Assembly: GCF_002632875.1 (NCBI RefSeq)
Contig: NZ_NJCX01000017.1
Coordinates: forward strand, 1 to 64,000
Source: Xenorhabdus kozodoii
GTDB taxonomy: Bacteria; Pseudomonadota; Gammaproteobacteria; Enterobacterales; Enterobacteriaceae
Direction: 5' to 3'
DNA length: 64,000 bases
Every line of letters begins with the position of its first letter. The first letter of the stretch is position 1. Position numbers and translations under genes: made by a program. Below the pieces are notes generated by a model that saw nothing but the letters and a program-made list of their open reading frames with translations, was not told the DNA's origin and made no database searches. This document shows, piece after piece, positions 49,614-60,260 of this stretch.

Positions 49614-49701
49614 ATATACCTGACGCTTTTCAAAATGTGCCTGATATCTCCCTGCGCTGCGGGGGAAATATAAGACGCATCTTGAAAGGCGATGGGTATA
49701 T
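49614..49701. repeat. Dispersed palindromic intergenic repeat, copy C (shortened)
   Basis: TATACCTGACGCTTTTCAA at the left and TTGAAAGGCGATGGGTATA at the right pair as inverted ends; the centre CTCCCTGCGCTGCGGGGG is a variant of the hairpin in copies A and B, but the GCAAACTGCAACTTGAAG arm is missing. About 88 bases, lying in the 397-base polB-arnT-like gap, the rest of which shows no gene. Confidence 0.75.
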
Positions 49702-49906
49702 ATCCTTGTTCCTCCACGAGGAACAATAAGGGAGTGTCCTGAAATTTTTACGTGTTATTTAGCGGGGATACTCACTCTATTAAATTATCAGGAATATGAA
49801 TTGTTTTTTATTATATAAGTCACTTTTGTTGTTATGTTTAATTGGGTAATATCCCCTCGATTTTTTACTGAAAAAATTAAACATTAATGACATCTGGTAA
49901 ATATTG

Positions 49907-51610
49907 ATGAATACCCCCAATAAACTGACTCAAACAGATATTAAAGCCTTACTCTTATTTATCGCTTTCACGTTACTGTATTTATTACCGGGTGTTTATG
50001 GACATACGCCCTGGAAACAAGATGAAAATTACAGTTTCGGCATGATTCATACCATGTATGAAACAGGGAATTGGTTGGTCACAATGAACGCGGGGCAGCC
50101 TTTTATGGAAAAACCGCCCTTATATTATTGGACGGCCGCTTCATTTATTCATTTGTTATCCCCTTGGCTTCCAATGCACGATGCCGCCAGAACCGCTTCG
50201 TTATTTTTTTCGGTGATCAATTTTTCCTTTTTTATTTTGTTGGCGCGTCGCGTATTTGATGTCAAAAACTTTACAGACCATCGAATATGGATAGCGTTTG
50301 CTTTATATGCCAGCGCCCCCGGATTGGTTCGTCACAGCCACGATATGTTTACTGATACCGCATTGATGACAGGAACCACTATCGGGTTATATGGCTTATT
50401 GGGACTCATCAAAAACGAAAAAACCGCGTATTCCTGTTTATGGTTAATTATTGGCACGGCGGTAACCCTTTTATCAAAAGGGGTGTTTATTCCGGGATTA
50501 TTATGGTGTTGCCTTATTCTGGCGCCTATTTTCCTTAAGCATTGTCGAACCCGACAATATTGGCTAAATGCTTTATTCTCAGGCATCATTGCGCTGGTTT
50601 TAATCCTGCCTTGGCCAATGATGTTACTGATTGAACATCCTGATTTATTTAAGATCTGGCTTTGGGATAACAATATCGGCCGCTTTTTAGGTTTTTCCGT
50701 GGATGATCTTGGGGCAAGGGGAAATTTAACCATGATCCCTGAGGCGGTGTTACTGTTTGCCTTGCCATCGGGAATATTGGCTTTTATCTTCATATTGACA
50801 AATCCAATTAAAATTTTGTCGGATAAACATTATTTCCTGTGTGCGGCTTTTGTTGTATTAGGGGTGGTGTTATTACAAATATCCGCCTCTGGCCGGGCAT
50901 TATATTTACTGCCTTTTATTGCCCCCATGGCGATCTTGGCGACAGGCATTTTTATTAAAATACCGCAAATCGCTCATAAATATTTCACCCTATTTTCTTC
51001 CCTATTTTGGTCTGCCCTGATCCTATTTTTATGGACGTGCTATTTTTTATCCCTTTCCCCTGATTATAAACATTGGCTAACCCCGTTTAGCCGATGGTTG
51101 CCAATGGATTATCAGATGCATTTTTCGGGATTTATTGTCGTTATCGCTGCCTTGATAACGATGGTATGGATAGCCAAAAATTGTCTTCTTGCTAAATCCC
51201 CGGCCTTACGCGCTGCCCAAACTTGGGTTTTGGGTATCGCTACGGTTTGGGGATTAGTGTTTACGTTATTTGTTGGCTGGATTGATTACACCAAGGGATA
51301 TAAAGGGACATTTCTTGACCTAAAACAGAAATTAGCCGACGTGTATAAAGATAATGACTGTATGGCATCGTATTATATTGGGGAATCTGAAGCGCCCATG
51401 CTGTATTACTTTGCCCAGGTTTTGCATCAACAACAGAGTCAATTTGAAACGCCTGAAAAATGTGATTGGTTGATTGTCTTATCCGAAGAAATAGCCCCAG
51501 CCCCTGAGGGAATGGCACTATTTTGGCATGGACATCGGCCAAATCGCGATCGCGAGAATTTAGTGGTTTATCGGAAAGTGGCATTAGGGGACGTAAAAAA
51601 CAATCAATAA
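49907..51610 (+). CDS. ArnT/PMT-like membrane glycosyltransferase
   Basis: 567-residue polytopic protein (11-13 hydrophobic helices) of the GT-C family that uses lipid-linked sugars, related to ArnT. The first periplasmic loop has the catalytic-type WKQDENYSFGMIHTM acidic motif, and MEKPPLYYW resembles the ArnT 'kPPL.YW' segment. A soluble C-terminal part (about 455-567) follows. A TTG at 49904 precedes the ATG used. The acceptor is unknown; lipid A or cell-envelope glycan are possible. No other arn genes are next to it, so a role in polymyxin resistance is unproven. Preceded by a long AT-rich gap with a repeat. Confidence 0.8.
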   Translation: MNTPNKLTQTDIKALLLFIAFTLLYLLPGVYGHTPWKQDENYSFGMIHTMYETGNWLVTMNAGQPFMEKPPLYYWTAASFIHLLSPWLPMHDAARTASLFFSVINFSFFILLARRVFDVKNFTDHRIWIAFALYASAPGLVRHSHDMFTDTALMTGTTIGLYGLLGLIKNEKTAYSCLWLIIGTAVTLLSKGVFIPGLLWCCLILAPIFLKHCRTRQYWLNALFSGIIALVLILPWPMMLLIEHPDLFKIWLWDNNIGRFLGFSVDDLGARGNLTMIPEAVLLFALPSGILAFIFILTNPIKILSDKHYFLCAAFVVLGVVLLQISASGRALYLLPFIAPMAILATGIFIKIPQIAHKYFTLFSSLFWSALILFLWTCYFLSLSPDYKHWLTPFSRWLPMDYQMHFSGFIVVIAALITMVWIAKNCLLAKSPALRAAQTWVLGIATVWGLVFTLFVGWIDYTKGYKGTFLDLKQKLADVYKDNDCMASYYIGESEAPMLYYFAQVLHQQQSQFETPEKCDWLIVLSEEIAPAPEGMALFWHGHRPNRDRENLVVYRKVALGDVKNNQ

Positions 51611-51624
51611 AGAGGTATTGGATG

Positions 51625-51646
51625 AGTGGCCGTTTAAACGGCCACT
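51625..51646. terminator. Perfect palindrome after the ArnT-like gene
   Basis: AGTGGCCGTTT followed by AAACGGCCACT, a 22-base perfect palindrome 15 bases after the stop codon. Probably a terminator or a hairpin protecting the 3' end; no long T-run follows. Confidence 0.6.
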
Positions 51647-51740
51647 AGGTTATAGGTAGATACATAAATAATAGTTCATTATTGCGTGATACCCATAATA
51701 AGGCAGGCAGATTACCATGATCTTCCTGCCTTTATTCAAA

Positions 51741-52436
51741 TCAACCGATCCCCAAAATCACCGCCTCAGCCGCTTCCCCACTCACCAACTTTTCCGTTGC
51801 ACCATCGTAATGAATTTTTCCATCCACAATCAGCAAAGAACGCGGAGCGATTTTGGCGGCATCGTTAAGATGATGGGACACCATCAATAGCGTGATTTGG
51901 CGTTCACTGCATATTTGATCCAGCAACGCCAGCATCTCATTGCGTAAAGCCGGATCAAGTGCTGAAAAGGGTTCATCCAGCAATAAAATCGGTTGATGGC
52001 GGACTAAACAACGTGCCAACGCGGCTCGCTGACGTTGCCCGCCAGAAAGTTGGGCGGGCAGGCGCGATAAACACGCCTCCAGCGACACCTGGGCGGCAAT
52101 TTGTTGCAGCATTTCCTTTTGTTCTGCACTTAACCGCAAGCCAGGATGTAATCCTAAGCCAATATTTTGTGCAATGGTTAAATGGGAAAACAGGTTATTT
52201 TCCTGAAATAACATCGAAACCGGTCGTCTGGAAGGGGACGTATTCGTATGGTTTACACCATCCAGCCAAATATCACCGTGTTCTGGAAACTGGAAACCCG
52301 CCATCAAACTGAGTAATGTGCTTTTCCCCGCCCCGCTTGGGCCGAGGATCGCAATGCGTTCACCGGCTTTTACGCTTACATTAAAATGCATGGCAAAGTG
52401 TTCATAAGTATAAATGACATTTTCAAGTTTAATCAT
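51741..52436 (-). CDS. thiQ: Thiamine ABC transporter ATP-binding protein ThiQ
   Basis: 231 residues. Walker [11 protein letters not shown], signature [15 protein letters not shown], Walker [15 protein letters not shown]-loop [10 protein letters not shown]. The start at 52436 (MIKLENV) overlaps the thiP stop; the open frame reaches 52460. Last gene of thiBPQ, which imports thiamine and thiamine phosphates. Confidence 0.95.
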   Translation of the reverse strand: MIKLENVIYTYEHFAMHFNVSVKAGERIAILGPSGAGKSTLLSLMAGFQFPEHGDIWLDGVNHTNTSPSRRPVSMLFQENNLFSHLTIAQNIGLGLHPGLRLSAEQKEMLQQIAAQVSLEACLSRLPAQLSGGQRQRAALARCLVRHQPILLLDEPFSALDPALRNEMLALLDQICSERQITLLMVSHHLNDAAKIAPRSLLIVDGKIHYDGATEKLVSGEAAEAVILGIG

Positions 52437-54033
52437 GGCGTCGGCTCGGTAAGCGTTCAATCACAGTGAATAACATAAAACACAGTAGCAGCAGCAGGAA
52501 TGCGGTCACTGCCCCTTCCTGACTGCGATATGCCCCAATTTGCTGGTAAAGGTAATAAGGCAACGTGCGGAAATCTTCATTGCCAAATAAGGCGACCACG
52601 CCAAAATCCCCAATGGATAAGACACAGGCGAAAGCCAATGCCTGCGCCAATGGCGTTTTTAATGCTTTAAACTCGATCAAATACAGGCGCTGAATGCCTT
52701 GAATATTTAAGGAGCGACAGAGCGGATTGTAACGCCCTGCCAGATCGCGCATTGGGTTTTCCAAGACTTTTAAGGCGTAGGGGATCGCCATCAATGCGTT
52801 GGTCAGGATAACCAACCCGTAAGGGGCTTGAGGTATACCCAAAGTGGTGTTCAGCAGGAGAAAAAAGCCGGTGGCAAGGACAATGCCCGGCATGGCGAGG
52901 ATCAACAACCCGCTGGTTTCCATCGCCTGTCCCCAGCGCGGGGAATGACGTAAGCGTAATTCGCGGCTGCTCCATAGCAACATCATGGTGAGAATAACGC
53001 ACAGCAGCCCGGCACCCAGCGCAATCATGATCGAAGTTGCAAGAGCCTGCCATAAAGCCGGTTGGCTTAAGACACCCAAAATATCACGGTTCAGGCCATC
53101 AACGATCACCGCCAATAACGGGGGAAATAACAGCAGTAACGCCAAGCCAATCAGTAAACCATCCGATAATTTTTGCCACCATGAATCCTGTGGATTACGC
53201 CATTGTTGTTGGTGCCCATAACCCACGGCAAGTGCGCCTTTCAGTTTTTGGCTAAGGAGCACCAAACCGAGGCAACAAAAAAGCTGTATCAAGGCAAGCA
53301 GGGCGGCATGACCAAGATCGTAGTCGTAACTGAGAGCCTGATAAATGGCAAGTTCAATGGTCGTTGCCGCCGGGCCACCGCCAAGGGCAAGGACAGTCGC
53401 GAAACTGGCAAAGCACAGCATAAAAATCAGGGCGCCAGTCGGTAAAATTTGGCGGCGCAGATAAGGCCACTCGATAAAACGAAAATGTTGCCATTCACTC
53501 ATCCCTAGCTGGGCGGCGAGTTGGCGCTGCTCAATGGCAATATTTTCCAGCGATTGCAGCAATAATCGGGTTGCCATTGGCATATTGAAGAAAATATGTG
53601 CCAGCAAAATTCCCTGTAGCCCATAAGGTGTAAAACGATATTCAATGCCTACCCATTGGGCAATATGGGCTAACCAACCGGCTTGACCATAAACCGTGAG
53701 GATACCAAACAGGGCAACCAAAACAGGAAGAACCAATGTCATGGCGCATAAGCGCAGAAAAAGTGTCTTGCCGGGAAAATGGCGTCGGTAAAGCGCCCGT
53801 GCCAGAAAAATGGCGGGGATGACCGATAAGACGGCAGATAAGAAGGCCTGCCAGAAAGTGAATCGAATCACATGCCAAAGATAGCCGTCATTCAAAAACA
53901 TTTGCCAATGGCTGTCAGGCGCATTGAGCCACAGCGTCCCGAATGCGGCCAGGGCAACCAGAATTAACAGGCCGGAGGCAATTACCCCCGGCAATAACCA
54001 GCCCGCGATTAACGGCTTACAGCGCTTTGCCAT
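52429..54033 (-). CDS. thiP: Thiamine ABC transporter permease ThiP
   Basis: 534 residues with about 12 transmembrane helices and two EAA loops ([38 protein letters not shown]). Start [17 protein letters not shown] at 54033 matches E. coli; the frame is open to 54045. It overlaps thiB upstream and thiQ downstream, so the three genes are translationally coupled. Confidence 0.95.
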   Translation of the reverse strand: MAKRCKPLIAGWLLPGVIASGLLILVALAAFGTLWLNAPDSHWQMFLNDGYLWHVIRFTFWQAFLSAVLSVIPAIFLARALYRRHFPGKTLFLRLCAMTLVLPVLVALFGILTVYGQAGWLAHIAQWVGIEYRFTPYGLQGILLAHIFFNMPMATRLLLQSLENIAIEQRQLAAQLGMSEWQHFRFIEWPYLRRQILPTGALIFMLCFASFATVLALGGGPAATTIELAIYQALSYDYDLGHAALLALIQLFCCLGLVLLSQKLKGALAVGYGHQQQWRNPQDSWWQKLSDGLLIGLALLLLFPPLLAVIVDGLNRDILGVLSQPALWQALATSIMIALGAGLLCVILTMMLLWSSRELRLRHSPRWGQAMETSGLLILAMPGIVLATGFFLLLNTTLGIPQAPYGLVILTNALMAIPYALKVLENPMRDLAGRYNPLCRSLNIQGIQRLYLIEFKALKTPLAQALAFACVLSIGDFGVVALFGNEDFRTLPYYLYQQIGAYRSQEGAVTAFLLLLLCFMLFTVIERLPSRRHD

Positions 54034-55022
54034 GTACGGATCCATTGTGTACGGTGTTTTGCGACATCATCTGCGTTGAATAGCAAAGATTTTTCAGGAA
54101 CGGGAAGTTGGTTGAAAACCTCCGGCAAGGGAATATCAATCACGGGATACATCCATTGGGTGGTGGGAAGCACTTGCTGAAATGCTGGCGAAATCATGAA
54201 ACGCATGAACTTTTGTGCCAATTCTGGCTGTTTGCTTGAGGCTAACTGGGCGGCCACTTCAACCTGCAAGTAGTGGCCTTCCTTGAAGATGGCGGCAGCG
54301 TAGTTATCTTTTTTCTCTGACATAATGTGATAGCCCGGTGATGTGGTATAGCTCAGCACCATATCCCCCTCGCCTTTCAAAAACAGCCCATAGGCTTCAC
54401 TCCAGCCTTTCGTGACCGTGAGGGTTTTTTTGGCCACTTTCTGCCACTCCTGAGCGGCCTTGTCGCCATAGAGATCTTGCATCCAGAGCAGTAACCCTAA
54501 GCCTGGGGTGCTGGTGCGGGGATCTTGGTAAATAATCTTCCAATTCTGGTGACTATTGATTAATTCATCCATACTTTTGGGTGGATGAGGCAGGGTGTTT
54601 TTGTTGTAAATAAAGGCAAAATAGCCGTAATCGTAAGGAATAAACGTCGTATTATTCCATGCGATGGGTAATTTCAGGTGTGAGGTATCGACGTGGCTTG
54701 GTGTGAATAACCCGGTTTGCTGGGCGGCTTGGATCAGATTGTTATCCAGTCCCAGTATAATATCGGCGGGGGTTTTTTTGCCTTCCATCCTCAAACGGTT
54801 CAGCAAAGATACCCCATCTTCCAATGCCACAAGTTTCAGTTCACAGCGACATTCTGCTTCAAAGGCTTTTTTGATGGCAGGCCCTGGTCCCCATTCAGAG
54901 GCAAATGAGTCATAAGTGTAAACGGTCAAAGTTGGTTTTATTTGGGCTGTCTGGGCGAAGAGAGGGAGGGAAATAGACAGCATGCTGATAGCAATAAAGC
55001 GATAAAATAATTTCTTAAACAC
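54009..55022 (-). CDS. thiB: Thiamine-binding periplasmic protein ThiB
   Basis: 337 residues: signal peptide from the GTG at 55022 (MFKKLFYRFIAIS... to FAQ), then the binding protein with LTVYTYDSFASEWGPGP, VALEDGVSLLNR and DYGYFAFIYNK. This start has AAAGGAG five bases upstream; the longer open frame to 55043 includes the ribosome-binding site and is rejected. Controlled by the TPP riboswitch upstream. Confidence 0.95.
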   Translation of the reverse strand: MFKKLFYRFIAISMLSISLPLFAQTAQIKPTLTVYTYDSFASEWGPGPAIKKAFEAECRCELKLVALEDGVSLLNRLRMEGKKTPADIILGLDNNLIQAAQQTGLFTPSHVDTSHLKLPIAWNNTTFIPYDYGYFAFIYNKNTLPHPPKSMDELINSHQNWKIIYQDPRTSTPGLGLLLWMQDLYGDKAAQEWQKVAKKTLTVTKGWSEAYGLFLKGEGDMVLSYTTSPGYHIMSEKKDNYAAAIFKEGHYLQVEVAAQLASSKQPELAQKFMRFMISPAFQQVLPTTQWMYPVIDIPLPEVFNQLPVPEKSLLFNADDVAKHRTQWIRTWQSAVSR

Positions 55023-55406
55023 TTTGCGCTCCTTTAGTTGCACGTATAAATAATTACAAATATTAATAGATGCAACATCAATAATTATTAATATTGATGG
55101 TTAAAAAATTAATGATCAATGTCTGTCATTAGCAGATGGCAAAGGATCTGAGAAGGAGCTAAATGAAAATTACATCTGTGATATCAATGATTAGCGGCTC
55201 AAATCCCTACGACGGTACTAACCGGTTCAGGTTCGACGGGTTTGTTCTCAGCAGTCCTGTTTTGCAACAGCCGCACCCCGTTGAGATGGCGGTATTGTAG
55301 AGACTTCGGTGACATCTGCAAAGTCCAATCATAGAGGTTTACCGCTTGAGGTGAGTGTGAAACAATTAGCTATCTTTTTAAATTTGTTATATCGAGAGGT
55401 AGTCTG
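55023..55406. other. thiB-rppH divergent intergenic region
   Basis: 384 bases. Holds the thiB leader with the TPP riboswitch on the minus strand and the rppH promoter region on the plus strand. This is also a synteny junction relative to E. coli, where these two genes are not adjacent. No further gene seen. Confidence 0.6.
55200..55290 (-). promoter_or_regulatory. TPP riboswitch (THI element) upstream of thiBPQ
   Basis: On the minus strand the conserved blocks occur in order: ACGGGGTGCGG, GCTGAGAACAAACCC, GTCGAACCTGAACCGGTTAG and TACCGTCGTAGGGAT, matching the TPP aptamer (CTGAGA, ACCTGA and CGTAGGGA cores). About 180 bases separate it from thiB. Thiamine pyrophosphate should repress the transporter operon. 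Confidence 0.93.
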
Positions 55407-55937
55407 GTGATCGATGATGATGGCTACCGCCCGAATGTAGGAATTGTAATTTGTAATCGCCAAGGGCAAGTTCTGTGGGCCCGCCGTTATGGGCAACATT
55501 CCTGGCAGTTTCCTCAGGGGGGTATCAATCCAGGGGAATCACCAGAGCAAGCGATGTATCGCGAGTTGTTCGAAGAAGTTGGTTTAAGTCGCAAAGATGT
55601 CCGGGTTCTCGCCTCGACCCGGAGTTGGTTGCGTTACAAATTACCCAAGCGTTTGGTGCGTTGGGATACAAAGCCCGTCTGTATTGGGCAAAAGCAACGT
55701 TGGTTTTTATTGCAGTTATTGTGTGACGAAGCCGATATTAATGTGCAGCGCAGTAAGGCACCGGAGTTTGATGGTTGGCGTTGGGTCAGTTATTGGTATC
55801 CTGTCCGGCAGGTCGTTTCTTTTAAACGAGACGTGTATCGCCGCGTGATGAAAGAATTCTCTTCGATTGTGATGTCAACGCAGGAGCCTGTTTCATTATT
55901 ACATTCACCTTATTTATATCGCCGTAGGAAAAGTTAG
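55407..55937 (+). CDS. rppH: RNA pyrophosphohydrolase RppH
   Basis: 176-residue Nudix hydrolase that removes pyrophosphate from 5' RNA ends and so triggers RNase E decay. Nudix box [22 protein letters not shown] complete across its 23 positions. Begins with GTG ([14 protein letters not shown]), which aligns with the E. coli N-terminus and follows GAGAGGT. ptsP follows after nine bases, as in E. coli. Confidence 0.97.
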   Translation: MIDDDGYRPNVGIVICNRQGQVLWARRYGQHSWQFPQGGINPGESPEQAMYRELFEEVGLSRKDVRVLASTRSWLRYKLPKRLVRWDTKPVCIGQKQRWFLLQLLCDEADINVQRSKAPEFDGWRWVSYWYPVRQVVSFKRDVYRRVMKEFSSIVMSTQEPVSLLHSPYLYRRRKS

Positions 55938-55946
55938 GTCATTGCT

Positions 55947-58193
55947 ATGCTTATGCGCTTACGGGAAATTGTCGAAAAGGTTGCGATGGCAGCTAATTTA
56001 TCTGAAGCGCTTGAGCTACTGGTTAATGAAACGTGTCTGGCAATGGGCACAGATGTCTGCTCTATCTATTTGGCCGATCATCGGCGGCAATGTTATCACC
56101 TGATGGCAACCAAAGGGTTGAGAAAACCCAGAGGGCAAGCAATCAGCCTGTCTTTTGATGAAGGCGTTGTGGGGCAAGTCGGGCGTTTATCTGAATTAAT
56201 TAATCTCGCTGATGTGCGTGACCATCCCAGTTTTAAATATATTCCCCAGGTCAAAGAAGAGCGTTTGCGGGCTTTTTTAGGTGTACCGATTATTTATCGT
56301 CGCCAATTGCAGGGAATATTAGTCGTGCAACAATATGAGCGACGGCTATTTAATGAAAGTGAAGAATCTTTCATGGTGACCTTGGCGATGCAGCTTGCTG
56401 CGGTTCTTGCTCAGGCGCAAACAAAAGGATTATTCGGCCAATATCGTCAGACGCGTATTAAAGCACTGGCCATTTCTAACGGTATTGTCATGGCGCAGGG
56501 ATGGCAAGATCGCTCCCAACCTTTATTGGAACAAGTGACTGAAGCATTAACCCTGGATTATCAGGCTGAACGCCCAAGATTGTGTTTTGCCCTTGAAGAA
56601 ACCACGGCGGAATGCCGTCGTATCAGTAAGCGTTTTACGGCGAGTTCACAGAAAGAAAGCGCCGCCATTTTTGATCTCTATTCCCATCTATTAAATGATC
56701 CTCAACTCAAGCGGGATCTGTTTTATTCCATCGATAACGGTTTTGTGGCGGAATGGGCCGTTAAAACGGTCATTGAAAAATATGCCGAACAGTTTGCCAG
56801 TTTGCAAGATCCTTACATGCGCGAGCGGGCATCGGATTTGCGGGCGATCGGCCAACGGGTGCTATTCCACCTGAACGGTTCTTTCACGGAAGCAAGGCAG
56901 TGGCCAAAGCGCTTTATTCTGGTTGCTGATGAACTGAGTGCCAACTTGTTGGCAGAGTTGCCGGAAGATCAATTGGTTGGTGTAATTGTGCGGGATGGCG
57001 CGACCCACTCCCATTCTGCAATATTGGTTCGTGCGATGGGCATTCCTGCCATCATGGGAGCGGATATCCAGCCTGAGCTGTTACACAATCGGACACTCAT
57101 CCTGGATGGTTATCGCGGGGAGGTGTTTATTGAACCTGAGCCTCTGGTCGCCCAGGAATACCAACAAATTATTGAGGAAGAACAGGTTCTCAGCAAGCTG
57201 GCTGAATATGAACAGCAAAAGCAAGCACGGCTAAAAAGCGGGGAACGGGTTCTGGTGCAGCTCAATGCAGGTTTGAGTTTAAAACATGAACAGCAGATAG
57301 AAGATAGCATTGATGGTATTGGGCTGTATCGCACCGAAATTCCTTTTATGCTGCATAGCGGTTTCCCATCAGAAGATGAGCAAAAAAACCGCTATCAAGA
57401 GATACTGGAACTTTTTCCTGATAAACCGGTGGTGTTGAGAACACTGGATATTGGCGCTGACAAGCAACTTCCCTATATGCCTATTAATGAAGAAAACCCT
57501 TGTCTGGGGTGGCGGGGAATTCGCATCACGCTGGATCAACCGGAAATATTCCTGATCCAGCTTCGGGCGATGCTAAAAGCCAATGCACAGACGGGCAATT
57601 TAAAAATACTGTTGCCGATGGTGACCAGCATTGACGAGATTGATGAAGCCCGAAAATTGATTGAAAGAGCGAAAGTTGAGGTAGAGCAAATGCTGGCCGA
57701 TACCCTCACAATGCCCCAGATTGGTATTATGCTTGAAGTCCCCTCTACCCTTTTTTTGCTGCCCCAATTAAGGCAACGGCTTGATTTTGTTTCTATTGGT
57801 ACGAATGACCTGACCCAGTATTTGCTTGCGGTAGATCGCAATAACACCCACGTCGCTTCGCTGTATGATAACTTACACCCGGCGGTGATTAGGGCGTTGA
57901 AACTGGCCTTTGATGAATGCCAGCGCCTTGATCTCCCTGTTAGCATATGCGGGGAAATGGCCGGCCTCCCCATGGGGGCACTCATCTTACTTGGCTTAGG
58001 TTATCGTAGCCTGAGTATGAGTGGTCGCAGTGTTCCGCGCACCAAATATTTATTGCGACACTTGGATGCCAAAGAGCTGGAGCAGCTTATTGAATGGGTA
58101 TTGAAAGCCGAAACCAGCCATGAGGTCAAAGCATTATCAGCCGAGTTTATGGAATCACAGGGGTTGGGGGGATTAATTCGCGGGGGGATTTAG
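55947..58193 (+). CDS. ptsP: Phosphoenolpyruvate-protein phosphotransferase PtsP (enzyme I-Ntr)
   Basis: 748 residues. N-terminal GAF domain (about 1-165) that senses glutamine/2-oxoglutarate, and a C-terminal enzyme I part (from about 170) that phosphorylates NPr with PEP. Active His356 lies in ATHSHSAILVRAMGIPA; the PEP-binding LYRTEIPFM and MLEVPS motifs and SICGEMAG are present. Co-oriented with rppH. Confidence 0.97.
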   Translation: MLMRLREIVEKVAMAANLSEALELLVNETCLAMGTDVCSIYLADHRRQCYHLMATKGLRKPRGQAISLSFDEGVVGQVGRLSELINLADVRDHPSFKYIPQVKEERLRAFLGVPIIYRRQLQGILVVQQYERRLFNESEESFMVTLAMQLAAVLAQAQTKGLFGQYRQTRIKALAISNGIVMAQGWQDRSQPLLEQVTEALTLDYQAERPRLCFALEETTAECRRISKRFTASSQKESAAIFDLYSHLLNDPQLKRDLFYSIDNGFVAEWAVKTVIEKYAEQFASLQDPYMRERASDLRAIGQRVLFHLNGSFTEARQWPKRFILVADELSANLLAELPEDQLVGVIVRDGATHSHSAILVRAMGIPAIMGADIQPELLHNRTLILDGYRGEVFIEPEPLVAQEYQQIIEEEQVLSKLAEYEQQKQARLKSGERVLVQLNAGLSLKHEQQIEDSIDGIGLYRTEIPFMLHSGFPSEDEQKNRYQEILELFPDKPVVLRTLDIGADKQLPYMPINEENPCLGWRGIRITLDQPEIFLIQLRAMLKANAQTGNLKILLPMVTSIDEIDEARKLIERAKVEVEQMLADTLTMPQIGIMLEVPSTLFLLPQLRQRLDFVSIGTNDLTQYLLAVDRNNTHVASLYDNLHPAVIRALKLAFDECQRLDLPVSICGEMAGLPMGALILLGLGYRSLSMSGRSVPRTKYLLRHLDAKELEQLIEWVLKAETSHEVKALSAEFMESQGLGGLIRGGI

Positions 58194-58400
58194 GGAGGCG
58201 ATACAAAAATGGCAAATTTTCTGTGTGCGTGTATTGAGCCCAATGTATTGAATCTAAATAGTCGGGTGGGAGCAAGTCGCTTGCCTGTGTTATGATTTAC
58301 AATTATTTGTCTTAAGCTATTCAAGTCATATAATTCATTCACACAAGATCATTTGTTCACAATATCATTCATTCACACAACATTATTTTAGTGGGGAACG

Positions 58401-59300
58401 ATGAGCACTAGCTATCTGGCATTTCCTAATATTGACCCAGTCATCTTTTCAATCGGGCCTGTATCCCTCCACTGGTACGGTCTTATGTATCTGGTTGGTT
58501 TTGTTTTTGCTATGTGGCTGGCAAATCGCCGTGCGGCAAAACCCAACAGTGGCTGGAACAAAACCGAAGTTGAGAATCTACTGTATGCAGGGTTTGTCGG
58601 GGTTTTTGTCGGTGGGCGCCTCGGTTATGTCCTGTTCTATAATCTGCCAATGTTCCTTGATAACCCCCTTTACCTGTTTAAAGTTTGGGATGGGGGAATG
58701 TCTTTCCACGGTGGATTGATCGGGGTTATCTGCGCCATGTGGTGGTTTGCGCGCCGGACTCAGCGCCACTTCTTACAAGTCGCCGATTTTGTTGCACCAT
58801 TGGTTCCTTTTGGCTTGGGCATGGGGCGTATCGGTAACTTTATCAATGGAGAATTGTGGGGGCGGGTTACGCTTGATACGCCGTGGGCAATGTTATTCCC
58901 AGGTTCTCGCAGTGAAGATATTGCCATGGCCAGCGCTGATCCTTCGTTATGGCCTATTCTGGAAAAATATGGTGTCCTGCCCCGCCATCCATCACAATTA
59001 TATGAAATGGTGCTTGAAGGCATCGTATTATTTATCATCCTCAATGTATTTATCCGTAAATCGCGCCCGATGGGGAGCGTTTCAGGTTTATTCCTGATTG
59101 GTTACGGTGCATTTCGTATCATCGTTGAATTTTTCCGCCAACCTGACGCACAGCTTGGGTTGTTTGATGGGATAAGTATGGGGCAAATGCTTTCTATCCC
59201 GATGATTTTAATGGGAATAATAATGATGGTATGGGCATATAAATGCCCTGGTAATAAAACTCGCAATAACCGTAATAACAAGGTACAAGAGGCAAAATGA
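58401..59300 (+). CDS. lgt: Phosphatidylglycerol-prolipoprotein diacylglyceryl transferase Lgt
   Basis: 299-residue inner-membrane enzyme, first step of lipoprotein maturation. Seven hydrophobic helices and the signature [14 protein letters not shown], with HWYGLMYL near the N-terminus. Ends in a polar Asn/Lys-rich tail. It overlaps thyA in ATGA, as in E. coli. Confidence 0.97.
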   Translation: MSTSYLAFPNIDPVIFSIGPVSLHWYGLMYLVGFVFAMWLANRRAAKPNSGWNKTEVENLLYAGFVGVFVGGRLGYVLFYNLPMFLDNPLYLFKVWDGGMSFHGGLIGVICAMWWFARRTQRHFLQVADFVAPLVPFGLGMGRIGNFINGELWGRVTLDTPWAMLFPGSRSEDIAMASADPSLWPILEKYGVLPRHPSQLYEMVLEGIVLFIILNVFIRKSRPMGSVSGLFLIGYGAFRIIVEFFRQPDAQLGLFDGISMGQMLSIPMILMGIIMMVWAYKCPGNKTRNNRNNKVQEAK

Positions 59301-60091
59301 AACAGTATCTGAATTTAATGAAAAAAGTGCTGGAAGAAGGCACAGCAAAAGATGACCGTACGGGTACGGGAACACTCTCTATCTTTGGTCATCAGATGCG
59401 TTTCAATTTGCAAGCAGGTTTCCCCTTGGTCACAACCAAGCGTTGCCATATTCGTTCTATTATTCATGAATTACTGTGGTTCTTGAAGGGCGACACCAAC
59501 ACCCAATACCTGCGTGATAATGGCGTGTCTATCTGGGATGAATGGGCAGACGAAAATGGCGATTTGGGGCCGGTTTATGGTAAACAGTGGCGTGCCTGGG
59601 GCGCTGCGGATGGTCGTCAAATCGATCAATTAACCCAGGTTATTGAGCAGTTGAAAAGTGATCCTGATTCACGCCGGATTATCGTTTCTGCCTGGAACGT
59701 TGGGGAGCTGGATAAAATGGCACTGGCACCCTGCCATGCTTTTTTCCAGTTTTACGTCGCAGATGGCAAACTCTCCTGCCAGCTTTACCAGCGATCTTGT
59801 GATGTGTTTCTAGGGTTGCCATTCAACATCGCCAGTTATGCGTTATTGGTGCATATGATGGCGCAACAGTGTGATCTTGAAGTGGGTGATTTTGTCTGGA
59901 CTGGCGGAGATACTCACCTTTACAGCAACCATTTGGAACAGACCAGACTGCAATTAAGTCGTGAGCCGCGCGCGTTACCTAAATTAGTGATTAAGCGTAA
60001 GCCAGACTCATTGTTTGATTATCAATTCGAAGACTTTGAAATTGTGGATTATGATCCGCATCCGGGTATAAAAGCCCCAGTTGCCATTTAA
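59297..60091 (+). CDS. thyA: Thymidylate synthase ThyA
   Basis: 264 residues, same as E. coli. Methylates dUMP with methylene-tetrahydrofolate. Nucleophile Cys146 in [10 protein letters not shown], with [12 protein letters not shown] and DTHLYSNH conserved. The AlaX-LysE-oxygenase island follows instead of the usual prepilin genes, which resume at 63964. Confidence 0.98.
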   Translation: MKQYLNLMKKVLEEGTAKDDRTGTGTLSIFGHQMRFNLQAGFPLVTTKRCHIRSIIHELLWFLKGDTNTQYLRDNGVSIWDEWADENGDLGPVYGKQWRAWGAADGRQIDQLTQVIEQLKSDPDSRRIIVSAWNVGELDKMALAPCHAFFQFYVADGKLSCQLYQRSCDVFLGLPFNIASYALLVHMMAQQCDLEVGDFVWTGGDTHLYSNHLEQTRLQLSREPRALPKLVIKRKPDSLFDYQFEDFEIVDYDPHPGIKAPVAI

Positions 60092-60097
60092 TTCTCC

Positions 60098-60127
60098 TTT
60101 TCCATCCTCAAATCTGGGGGTGGAAAA
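60098..60127 (+). terminator. Hairpin after thyA
   Basis: TTTTCCATCC / GGGTGGAAAA with one G-U pair, just after the thyA stop codon. Likely ends lgt-thyA transcription before the island. Confidence 0.5.
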
Positions 60128-60197
60128 CGTATTTACCCACCTTAATCATTCCTTTCATTAATCACATTTCGTATGGTACACCCATCTCATTGAGGCC

Positions 60198-60225
60198 TTG
60201 ACATTTTTTGTTCAATTAGTAGATT
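60198..60225 (+). promoter_or_regulatory. Predicted sigma-70 promoter of the AlaX-LysE operon
   Basis: TTGACA (60198-60203), 16-base AT-rich spacer, TAGATT (60220-60225), about 35 bases before the ATG at 60261. A good -35 box and an acceptable -10 box at a sensible distance. Confidence 0.5.
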
Positions 60226-60260
60226 GTTTGTTTATAACATCAACAGTCGGAGAAATTGAC

